A stretch of DNA of 7,210 nucleotides from Candidatus Omnitrophota bacterium (GTDB taxonomy: Bacteria > Omnitrophota > Gorgyraeia > Gygaellales > JAHJCI01), in contig JAHJCI010000096.1 of assembly GCA_018813085.1 (NCBI GenBank), positions 1-7,210 of the forward strand, in the 5' to 3' direction. Under the pieces are notes generated by a model. That model saw only the letters and a list, made by a program, of their open reading frames with translations. It did no database searches and was not told where the DNA came from. This document shows positions 1 through 3,822 of this stretch, in pieces. How positions within the stretch are numbered: position 1 is the first letter of the stretch; each line of letters opens with the position of its first letter. Position numbers and translations under genes: made by a program.

Positions 1-2
1 CG

Positions 3-317
3 TTTAAAGGAGAACTTATTATTGAGCAGCCCCAAGTAATATTTTTAATAGCTATACCACTTTTTATCCAGACCTGTTTCATTTTCGCTTTAACATACGC
101 AATCGCTAAATGGTTAAAGCTACCCTATAGAGATGCCGCACCGTCTGCACTAATTGGAGCGAGCAATCACTTTGAAGTCGCAATTGCGACATCTGCCATG
201 CTTTTTGGCTTGTCTTCGGGCGCATCATTGGCAACGGTAGTGGGAGTTTTGATTGAAGTCCCGGTTATGTTAATGCTGGTGAGAGTGTGTTTAAGAACTC
301 AACATTTATTTCGCTAA
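3..317 (+). CDS. acr3: ACR3-family arsenite efflux permease, C-terminal part (5' end outside window)
   Basis: Open from the window edge to a TAA stop, giving 104 residues of the C-terminus of an integral membrane protein. Residues 11-38 and about 60-95 are hydrophobic segments. Between and within them lies a stretch characteristic of the ACR3 (Bass/BART superfamily) arsenite permeases: [11 protein letters not shown] at 52-62, then [24 protein letters not shown] at about 67-90. The gene name follows from this strong family signature. The known role of the family is proton-motive-force-driven export of arsenite across the inner membrane, usually in an ars operon with an ArsR repressor and arsenate reductase. 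Those partners, and the cysteine in an upstream helix that carries function, would lie left of the window and cannot be checked. The next gene is over 200 bp away and has its own promoter, so this is the last gene of its operon. An antimonite or other metalloid substrate is possible. Confidence 0.93.
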   Translation, partial: FKGELIIEQPQVIFLIAIPLFIQTCFIFALTYAIAKWLKLPYRDAAPSALIGASNHFEVAIATSAMLFGLSSGASLATVVGVLIEVPVMLMLVRVCLRTQHLFR

Positions 318-440
318 AGCTTCCTGCTTATCTTATCATAAGCAAGTTGCCTTGTGGAATTCATAGAATTCCCAGGACTAAGTCCCTGAAATTGTACGCT
401 ACGCAGCGCAGACAATTTCTAGAGGCGAAACTCCCCCGAG
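318..440. repeat. Palindromic repeat, copy 1 (with extra hairpin module)
   Basis: This begins at the stop codon of the arsenite permease gene. Its first 61 bp (318-378) align in direct orientation with 984-1046: AGCTTC, a variable part, CATAAGCA(A)GTTGCC, a degenerate TGTGGAATTC-ATA-GAATTCC palindrome, then CAGGAC. Within it are TGCTTAT/ATAAGCA (325-331 with 338-344), GAATTC twice around a 3-nt centre (357-362, 366-371) and GGACT-A-AGTCC (375-385). It then holds an additional hairpin (388-419) that copy 2 lacks, before rejoining copy 2 at CGAAACTC (426-433). It could act as a transcript end or be a REP-like dispersed element. No T-tract follows any of the hairpins. Confidence 0.65.
388..419. 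repeat. Nested inverted repeat inside repeat copy 1
   Basis: GAAATTGT (388-395) pairs perfectly with ACAATTTC (412-419), and inside it CGCT (397-400) pairs with AGCG (405-408) around ACGC. The hairpin has an 8-bp outer and 4-bp inner stem with an asymmetric internal loop. It is present only in the first of the two repeat copies. Confidence 0.6.
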
Positions 441-490
441 AGAACAAGAAGAGTCCGGGCTAGTCCTACTGAAGGGCAATCTTAAATTTC

Positions 491-519
491 TTGTTATTTT
501 AAAATTGTAGTGGTATAAA
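491..519 (+). promoter_or_regulatory. Sigma70-like promoter for the coiled-coil gene
   Basis: TTGTTA (491-496) and TATAAA (514-519) are separated by 17 bp. The TGG just before the -10 box (511-513) makes an extended -10 (TGnTATAAA). The predicted transcript start is near 526, leaving a 5' UTR of about 34 nt that contains the SD. Confidence 0.55.
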
Positions 520-559
520 TAGGGTGCAGAGAAAGGTCAGTTTAAATAGGGAGGTATTT

Positions 560-901
560 ATGTCTTTAACATTTATCATAATAACCGTAATAATAATTAT
601 AGGGTTTATTATATGGTATAATCGGAAAATAGCAGAGAGAAACCACATAAACCACATAACAGAAGAAAGGCAGCAGGCAGAAAATCTCAGGTTAGAAGAA
701 AGAAAAAGGCTTAGAACAGAAGAAAGAATAACTCAGAATCGAGAAGAAAGAAGATTGCGGGTAGAACAGGAAGCGAATGCAGGTCAGGTTAGAGAAGAGA
801 GAGATTCCAGAGAAAAGGAACTAAGACAAAAGATAGAGAACAGGAAAAAACATGAGATAGAAGAAGAACAGCGTAAAGCAGAAGATGAAAAGATTACGTA
901 G
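560..901 (+). CDS. Small membrane-anchored coiled-coil protein of unknown function
   Basis: I do not recognise this 113-residue protein. Residues 3-19 are an uninterrupted run of Ile/Leu/Val/Phe forming one transmembrane helix. WYNRK follows, so the positive-inside rule puts the rest in the cytoplasm. Residues 24-113 are almost wholly charged (Glu, Arg, Lys, Gln) with recurring EER at 35, 46, 54, 62 and 79, typical of a long helix or coiled coil. I chose ATG 560 because AGGGAGG (548-554) precedes it by 5 nt; an in-frame GTG at 524 lies almost on the predicted transcript start. The gene has its own promoter, has no close gene partner and lies between two copies of a palindromic repeat. Highly charged low-complexity proteins of this kind (TolA-like stalks, scaffolds) resist assignment by similarity. 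The purine-rich sequence means codon-level support is modest. The reading frame may originally have been longer (see findings). Confidence 0.6.
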   Translation: MSLTFIIITVIIIIGFIIWYNRKIAERNHINHITEERQQAENLRLEERKRLRTEERITQNREERRLRVEQEANAGQVREERDSREKELRQKIENRKKHEIEEEQRKAEDEKIT

Positions 902-983
902 AACAGAAGAAAAATAAAGAGAAGATATTAGTTAAATTATCAATAGAGGAGCAGTTTAAGTAATAGTAACCAGTTTTTGATAT

Positions 984-1070
984 AGCTTCTTCGCTTCTTC
1001 CGAGCATAAGCAGTTGCCCTGTGGAATTCTACGAATTCCACAGGACGAAACTCGGGCATTTGGGGAGTGA
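984..1070. repeat. Palindromic repeat, copy 2
   Basis: Direct repeat of 318-378, downstream of the coiled-coil gene. Its core (1018-1044) is a perfect palindrome: CCTGTGGAATTC, centre TAC, then GAATTCCACAGG, with 12-bp arms. ACGAAACTCGGGC follows directly, without the extra hairpin modules of copy 1. This copy is the better preserved: copy 1 has several arm mismatches. The promoter at 1079 begins just after it. Confidence 0.7.
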
Positions 1071-1078
1071 AATATTCG

Positions 1079-1106
1079 TTGACAAAGAGAAAAACTGTGT
1101 TAGAAT
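1079..1106 (+). promoter_or_regulatory. Sigma70-like promoter upstream of the first csp gene
   Basis: A perfect -35 TTGACA (1079-1084), a 16-bp spacer and a -10 TAGAAT (1101-1106) predict a transcript start near 1113. The leader would run about 117 nt to the csp start and includes an intrinsic terminator. Confidence 0.65.
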
Positions 1107-1112
1107 CTCAAT

Positions 1113-1180
1113 GTAGTAAATAGGGGAGAAAAAATCTTAAAGCCGCAAGGTGAAAGAGTATTCGCCTGGCGGTTTTTTTG
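1113..1180 (+). ncRNA. Candidate short RNA or attenuated csp leader
   Basis: The interval runs from the predicted start of the 1079 promoter to the T-tract of the terminator at 1143-1179, about 68 nt. It has no usable reading frame: the only ATG (1111) is followed at once by TAG. Either a small RNA is made by default, or the terminator is an attenuator that lets transcription through to the csp genes under some condition such as cold. Which one applies cannot be told from sequence. The boundaries are inferred from the promoter and terminator only. Confidence 0.35.
1143..1179 (+). terminator. Intrinsic terminator in the csp leader
   Basis: CCGCAAGGTGAA (1143-1154) pairs with TTCGCCTGGCGG (1161-1172) as 12 positions with one mismatch and one G-T pair, around the loop AGAGTA. 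Seven T follow (1173-1179). It lies between the 1079 promoter and the csp gene, so it would end that transcript before the gene. Confidence 0.75.
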
Positions 1181-1197
1181 TTTCTGCTGTTATTTAC

Positions 1198-1203
1198 TAT
1201 AAT
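1198..1203 (+). promoter_or_regulatory. Candidate second csp promoter (-10 only)
   Basis: A perfect TATAAT lies 26 bp before the csp start codon and just after the leader terminator. At 17 bp upstream only TTTTTG (1175-1180) is found, a poor -35. If used, it gives a short leader starting near 1210 and bypasses the terminator. Confidence 0.35.
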
Positions 1204-1229
1204 TTAGAAAGAAGGAGGTGTAGTAAGTA

Positions 1230-1430
1230 ATGGCAAAAGGAACAGTTAAGTGGTTCAGTAGTCAAAAAGGTTATGGATTTATTACTCCTGAGTCGGGTGA
1301 TGACGTATTCGTGCACCACAGCGCAATTCAGGGTGATGGTTATAAGTCTTTAGATGAAGGGCAGGCAGTTGAGTTTGAAGTTCAACAGGGCCCTAAAGGA
1401 GAGCAAGCTACGCAAGTAGTAAAGTTATAA
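1230..1430 (+). CDS. csp: Cold-shock-domain protein, canonical CspA/CspB type
   Basis: At 66 residues it has the full length of a single cold-shock domain, a five-stranded beta barrel that binds single-stranded RNA and DNA. Both nucleic-acid-binding motifs are intact: RNP1 KGYGFI at 13-18 and RNP2 VFVHH at 26-30. Trp8 and Phe9 (VKWF), His29 and the SAIQG segment at 31-35 are as in well-studied Csp proteins. The family acts in the cytoplasm as RNA chaperones that melt secondary structure and affect translation and termination; some members are cold-induced and others constitutive. The start at ATG 1230 is fixed by a very strong SD, AAGGAGGTG (1212-1220). Upstream lie a consensus-like promoter, a terminator and a second TATAAT, which suggests regulated expression. 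A terminator and a divergent paralogue follow. Family assignment is essentially certain; which Csp paralogue it is cannot be said. Confidence 0.97.
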   Translation: MAKGTVKWFSSQKGYGFITPESGDDVFVHHSAIQGDGYKSLDEGQAVEFEVQQGPKGEQATQVVKL

Positions 1431-1443
1431 CCGAACAACAAAC

Positions 1444-1473
1444 AGGCCCAGCATTACAGCTGGGTCTTATTTT
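1444..1473 (+). terminator. Intrinsic terminator between the two csp genes
   Basis: AGGCCCAGC (1444-1452) pairs with GCTGGGTCT (1459-1467), 9 bp with one G-T pair, around the loop ATTACA. TTATTTT follows. No clear promoter lies between it and the second csp gene, so that gene probably depends on readthrough. Confidence 0.7.
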
Positions 1474-1489
1474 CAAAAGGAGATTTAAA

Positions 1490-1699
1490 ATGCACACAGG
1501 AAAGATAAAAAAGTTAGTTAGTGATAGAGGCTTTGGTTTTATCAGTGACACTGATGGTAGAGAGCTATTTTTCCACCAGAGTGGCCTGGTAGAAGCTAAA
1601 TTTGATTCTTTGAATGAAGGACAAGATGTTGAGTTTGAAGTTGAAACATCTCCTAAAGGCCCACGCGCTATCAAGATACAACTTAATAAACAACAGTAA
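1490..1699 (+). CDS. Divergent cold-shock-domain protein
   Basis: A second single cold-shock domain of 69 residues, 59 bp after the first gene and alignable to it almost without gaps. RNP1 (RGFGFI, 13-18) and RNP2 (LFFHQ, 26-30) are recognisable, and LNEGQDVEFEV matches [11 protein letters not shown] of its neighbour. It differs in the binding face: the conserved Trp8-Phe9 is Lys8-Leu9, and position 30 is Gln. Phe15, Phe17, Phe27, His29 and Phe38 remain. It therefore still looks like a nucleic-acid binder, but with fewer stacking residues and perhaps different sequence preference. The start at ATG 1490 has AAGGAG at 1477-1482 with 7 nt spacing. It probably arose by tandem duplication followed by divergence. 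A terminator between the genes implies that it is made at a lower level than the first. Confidence 0.93.
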   Translation: MHTGKIKKLVSDRGFGFISDTDGRELFFHQSGLVEAKFDSLNEGQDVEFEVETSPKGPRAIKIQLNKQQ

Positions 1700-1721
1700 G
1701 AATATTTTAAAGCCAGTTACG

Positions 1722-1760
1722 TCCCGCTAAAAAACAGCGGGATTTCGCACAGCAAGTGCG
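1722..1760. repeat. Two adjacent perfect inverted repeats after the csp genes
   Basis: TCCCGCT (1722-1728) pairs with AGCGGGA (1736-1742) around AAAAAAC. Three bases later CGCAC (1746-1750) pairs with GTGCG (1756-1760) around AGCAA. Only TTT follows the first and none the second, so they are weak as intrinsic terminators. They resemble REP-like palindromes, or could be 3'-end-stabilising hairpins of the csp transcript. The rest of 1761-1846 shows no gene that I can support. Confidence 0.5.
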
Positions 1761-1836
1761 TACTTTGCCATCCGACAGTCAAAGGAGCTCTAAATAATAG
1801 ATTAAGCTGTTCAAAAACTGGTCTAATCAAAAGAGT

Positions 1837-1864
1837 TTGAGTTTCTAACCCTCTGTGGTAAAAT
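1837..1864 (+). promoter_or_regulatory. Candidate promoter for the LTxxQ gene, overlapping a terminator
   Basis: TTGAGT (1837-1842), a 16-bp spacer and TAAAAT (1859-1864) preceded by TGG (extended -10). Transcription would start near 1871, inside the right arm of the terminator hairpin, so the new RNA would not contain the whole hairpin. No better promoter is seen before the gene at 1930. Confidence 0.35.
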
Positions 1865-1882
1865 ATACCGCAGAGGGTTTTT
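1847..1882 (+). terminator. Strong intrinsic terminator
   Basis: AACCCTCTGTGGTA (1847-1860) pairs with TACCGCAGAGGGTT (1866-1879), 14 bp with one G-T pair, around AAATA. TTTTT spans 1878-1882, then GTTTG. It ends the csp region ahead of the secreted LTxxQ protein gene. Confidence 0.85.
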
Positions 1883-1929
1883 GTTTGAAATGAAAGTATA
1901 AAAAAGGATTTATAAAAAGAGGAGGAGAT

Positions 1930-2397
1930 ATGAAAAAGAAGTTGATAGTTGTTTTGATTCTGGCTATATTTCTTGCTTTGTCTTGCGGGGTATCTTTTGC
2001 CGACCGGGACAGCTGCAGCGGTGGTTGCGGGCAGCCAAGAAGCCAGTATGAAAAAATGCAAAATAATGTAGAAGAGAAAGCCTATCTGTTGTTTAAGAAT
2101 AAGGAGAGACTGGGGCTTTCGGATAAGCAGCTAGAGGGAATAAAAGATTTGAAACTGAAGGTTAAAAAAGATTTAATTAAAATGGAAGCCGAAATAGAAA
2201 TTTTAGAACTTGATATAGAAGCGGCAACCTATAGCGATGTTACTGAGCTAGAGGCGATAAATGCGCATATTGAAGAAAAATATGAACTTAAGAAGGTAAA
2301 GGCAAAGTATTTAATCGCTGCTTACGCTGAGCTTAAAGGTATTTTGACAGAAGAGCAAAAAGCTAAGTTAAAAGACATTTATAAAAGCGATAAATAA
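1930..2397 (+). CDS. Secreted LTxxQ-motif protein, Spy/CpxP-like
   Basis: This 155-residue protein starts with a clear signal peptide: MKKK, a hydrophobic core (5-18) and a cleavage site after SFA24. Two motifs of the Spy/CpxP/heavy-metal-resistance superfamily follow, LSDKQ at 63-67 and LTEEQ at 139-143, separated by a long charged helix-rich region (about 70-135). Family members are small all-helical periplasmic proteins. Spy is a chaperone, CpxP a stress-signalling modulator, and ZraP/CnrX-type members bind metals. Just after the cleavage site is CSGGC (29-33), a possible metal or disulfide pair that Spy itself lacks. ALSC19 is a poor lipobox, so lipoprotein processing is less likely. The start is supported by GGAGGAG (1921-1927). 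It is a single-gene unit between two terminators. An envelope-stress or metal-tolerance role is inferred from family and from the arsenite exporter nearby, and is not proven. Confidence 0.8.
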   Translation: MKKKLIVVLILAIFLALSCGVSFADRDSCSGGCGQPRSQYEKMQNNVEEKAYLLFKNKERLGLSDKQLEGIKDLKLKVKKDLIKMEAEIEILELDIEAATYSDVTELEAINAHIEEKYELKKVKAKYLIAAYAELKGILTEEQKAKLKDIYKSDK

Positions 2398-2414
2398 ATT
2401 CTTCTAAGAAGTCA

Positions 2415-2438
2415 GGCAATCTTTTCTTGCCCTTTTTT
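2415..2438 (+). terminator. Weak terminator-like hairpin after the LTxxQ gene
   Basis: GGCAA (2415-2419) pairs with TTGCC (2427-2431) around TCTTTTC, followed by C and six T (2433-2438). An alternative pairing, TTCTTGC (2424-2430) with GCAAGAA (2444-2450), competes with it. Confidence 0.4.
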
Positions 2439-2469
2439 CTAGCGCAAGAAGGATGATTTGGAATTTCTA

Positions 2470-2510
2470 AAAAAGCCCTGTTCGTTGCATATAGCAGGGC
2501 TTTTTATTTT
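2470..2510 (+). terminator. Intrinsic terminator, main end of the LTxxQ transcript
   Basis: AAAAAGCCCTG (2470-2480) pairs with CAGGGCTTTTT (2495-2505), 11 bp with a 14-nt loop, followed by ATTTTTT. The A-tract on the left arm would let it work in both directions. A second perfect hairpin follows at once, TTATCCT-CC-AGGATAA (2511-2526). Confidence 0.85.
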
Positions 2511-2558
2511 TTATCCTCCAGGATAAGAATAAAAAATCGGATGTAAAATAAAATCTAC

Positions 2559-2587
2559 TTTATATTTTTATATTGTGATAGTATAAT
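2559..2587 (+). promoter_or_regulatory. Promoter upstream of the ATP-grasp unit
   Basis: A perfect TATAAT (2582-2587) with TTTATA (2559-2564), a weak -35, at 17 bp. The predicted transcript start (about 2593-2594) falls on the ATG of a small ORF at 2593, so the RNA may be leaderless. Confidence 0.5.
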
Positions 2588-2592
2588 TGTAG

Positions 2593-2718
2593 ATGAAATT
2601 GGTAAGCAATGAATCCGAAGAATTAACTGCCTTACAGGTTTCGATTTATATCACGACGCTGGTAATGAATTATATGTATACGGGAAGATTCCGCGGAAGA
2701 AAATGCATAAAAAAATGA
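2593..2718 (+). CDS. Possible 41-residue leader ORF, overlapping the ATP-grasp gene by ATGA
   Basis: An open frame from ATG 2593 to TGA 2716-2718 encodes 41 residues with no family that I recognise. It has an acidic N-terminal part (ESEE at 7-10), a mildly hydrophobic middle (about 11-28) and a basic C-terminus rich in Arg and Lys. There is no SD. The start codon sits 5 bp after a perfect TATAAT, as expected for a leaderless message. Its stop codon overlaps an in-frame ATG of the next gene as ATGA (2715-2718), a classic arrangement for translational coupling. These two positional facts are the only support. It could equally be a chance ORF in a 5' UTR, which is why confidence is low. If real, it may be a leader peptide that controls translation of the ligase gene. 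Confidence 0.35.
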   Translation: MKLVSNESEELTALQVSIYITTLVMNYMYTGRFRGRKCIKK

Positions 2719-3719
2719 AGGTTGTTTTATTGTTTGACAGCCCTTATTCCCGCCCCAGGGGGTATGATTATCATGAAGAATTCCAGGATATAGACTGGGA
2801 TACGGAATATGATGTATTCTCTGCGTTAGAAGAGTTAGGGCATGAGGCTAGTTTGTTCGGGCTTTATAACGATGTGGGTATGTTACTGGAAGAGATAAGG
2901 GAATTTAAACCCGATATTATATTCAACCTTACAGAGGTTTTTAACCAGAAGACGCACCTGGATAAAAACGTAGCTTCTTTGCTTGAGATGTTTGAGATTC
3001 CTTATACAGGCGCTTCTCCGGCAAGCCTTTTTATCTGCAACGACAAGGCCCTGACAAAAAAAATACTCGGCTATCATAAAGTAAAGGTACCCAGGTTTTA
3101 TACATTTTACAGGAGCCGGAAAGTTAAGTTGTCTAAACGCCTGAAGTTGCCCCTTATTGTTAAGCCTTTATGTGAAGAGGCCTCCAGGGGCATATCCCTG
3201 GCTTCTGTTGTAGATAATGAAGAATCCTTGATTGAAAGGCTCAAGTTTACCCACGAAAAGATGAAGCTAGATGCGATCGCCGAGGAATATATAGACGGCC
3301 GGGAATTATATGTTAGCGTTTTAGGTAATAAGAGGATACATGTATTGCCTACGAGAGAGATGAAATTTGGGCAGTTTCCGGAAGAAGAGCCTCGCATTGC
3401 CACCTATAAGGCAAAGTGGGACTTTGAGTATCGCCAAAGATGGGGAATAAAGAGTGTTTTTGCCGGCAAACTGCCTAATGGCGCGGATAAGAAAATCGAG
3501 GATATTTGTAAACGTGCTTATCGTGCCCTTAACCTGCAGTGCTATGCAAGATTTGATATAAGGGTGACCGCGGAAGGCGCTGTTTATATTATTGAAGTAA
3601 ATGCCAATCCCTGTATAGCCAGTTGTGATGAAGTTGCGCAGTCCGCGGAAAAATTCGGCATTAGCTACCCGGAACTGATTCAAAAAATAATTGCCCTGGG
3701 CTTAAGAAGGGGAATTTGA
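2715..3719 (+). CDS. ATP-grasp ligase of the D-alanine--D-alanine ligase superfamily
   Basis: The 334-residue protein has the domain order of D-Ala-D-Ala ligases: an N-terminal alpha/beta domain (MKVVLLFDSP), the IPYTGASP and NDKALTKKIL segments before the ATP-grasp fold (about 95-117), the ATP-binding LIVKPLCEEASRGIS (about 147-161), and EEYIDGRELYVSV (about 190-202). The metal-binding end is ARFDIRV followed by IIEVNANPC (about 278-300). Canonical Ddl enzymes normally end this last motif as EVNTLPG, so the substrate-side residues differ. An ATP-dependent carboxylate-amine (peptide-bond-forming) ligase is well supported, but D-Ala-D-Ala as product is not. I take ATG 2715 because it overlaps the preceding small ORF as ATGA and places the MKVVLLFDSP beta strand at the N-terminus. 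ATG 2703, four codons earlier, is the alternative. Neither has a well-placed SD (GGAAGA at 2695-2700 is too near or too far). No peptidoglycan genes adjoin it. Confidence 0.85.
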   Translation: MKVVLLFDSPYSRPRGYDYHEEFQDIDWDTEYDVFSALEELGHEASLFGLYNDVGMLLEEIREFKPDIIFNLTEVFNQKTHLDKNVASLLEMFEIPYTGASPASLFICNDKALTKKILGYHKVKVPRFYTFYRSRKVKLSKRLKLPLIVKPLCEEASRGISLASVVDNEESLIERLKFTHEKMKLDAIAEEYIDGRELYVSVLGNKRIHVLPTREMKFGQFPEEEPRIATYKAKWDFEYRQRWGIKSVFAGKLPNGADKKIEDICKRAYRALNLQCYARFDIRVTAEGAVYIIEVNANPCIASCDEVAQSAEKFGISYPELIQKIIALGLRRGI

Positions 3720-3736
3720 TTTATGCGGCCCCTTTT
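3707..3736 (+). terminator. Hairpin spanning the stop codon of the ATP-grasp gene
   Basis: AAGGGG (3707-3712) pairs with CCCCTT (3729-3734), followed by TT. The stop codon lies in the 16-nt loop. It is weaker than the terminator just downstream. Confidence 0.35.
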
Positions 3737-3765
3737 AGCTCTTCACAGAGAGGCTGTCTTTTTTT
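3737..3765 (+). terminator. Intrinsic terminator after the ATP-grasp gene
   Basis: AGCTCT (3737-3742) pairs with AGA-G-GCT (3749-3755), with one bulged G and a short loop. GTC and seven T (3759-3765) follow. It separates the ATP-grasp unit from the thioredoxin-CcdA unit. Confidence 0.6.
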
Positions 3766-3784
3766 GCCGGCGCTATAAAAATCC

Positions 3785-3813
3785 TTTACAATCCCAGAGA
3801 AGAATATTAAAAT
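3785..3813 (+). promoter_or_regulatory. Promoter of the thioredoxin-CcdA / DUF1573 operon
   Basis: TTTACA (3785-3790), a 17-bp spacer and TAAAAT (3808-3813). Only 9 bp separate the -10 box from the ATG at 3823, and that gap (AAACCCCGT) has no SD, so the message starts at or within a few bases of the start codon. Confidence 0.6.
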
Positions 3814-3822
3814 AAACCCCGT

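Noticed and set aside
443..495. Inverted repeat AACAAGAA / TTCTTGTT as a regulatory hairpin
   Set aside because: 8-bp A/T-rich arms separated by 37 nt; easily by chance in this composition.
1721..1790. Riboswitch (c-di-GMP-I-like) on the minus strand
   Set aside because: GGCAAA and GCGAAA words with flanking stems recall that class, but the order and conserved GACGCAAAGCC core are not there, and no minus-strand gene follows.
1746..1846. Remnant of a protein-coding gene (a plus-strand frame with Cys-x-x-Cys-His)
   Set aside because: Only about 35 codons, with no start, no SD and no family match that I can defend.
1930..1986. Lipoprotein signal in the LTxxQ protein
   Set aside because: The residues before Cys19 (ALS) fit the lipobox poorly, and a good signal peptidase I site (SFA) lies five residues later.
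1717..2061. Minus-strand ORF of 114 codons
   Set aside because: It runs antisense across the terminator and the start of the LTxxQ gene, has no SD or recognisable domain, and would cross strong intrinsic hairpins. It is a shadow.
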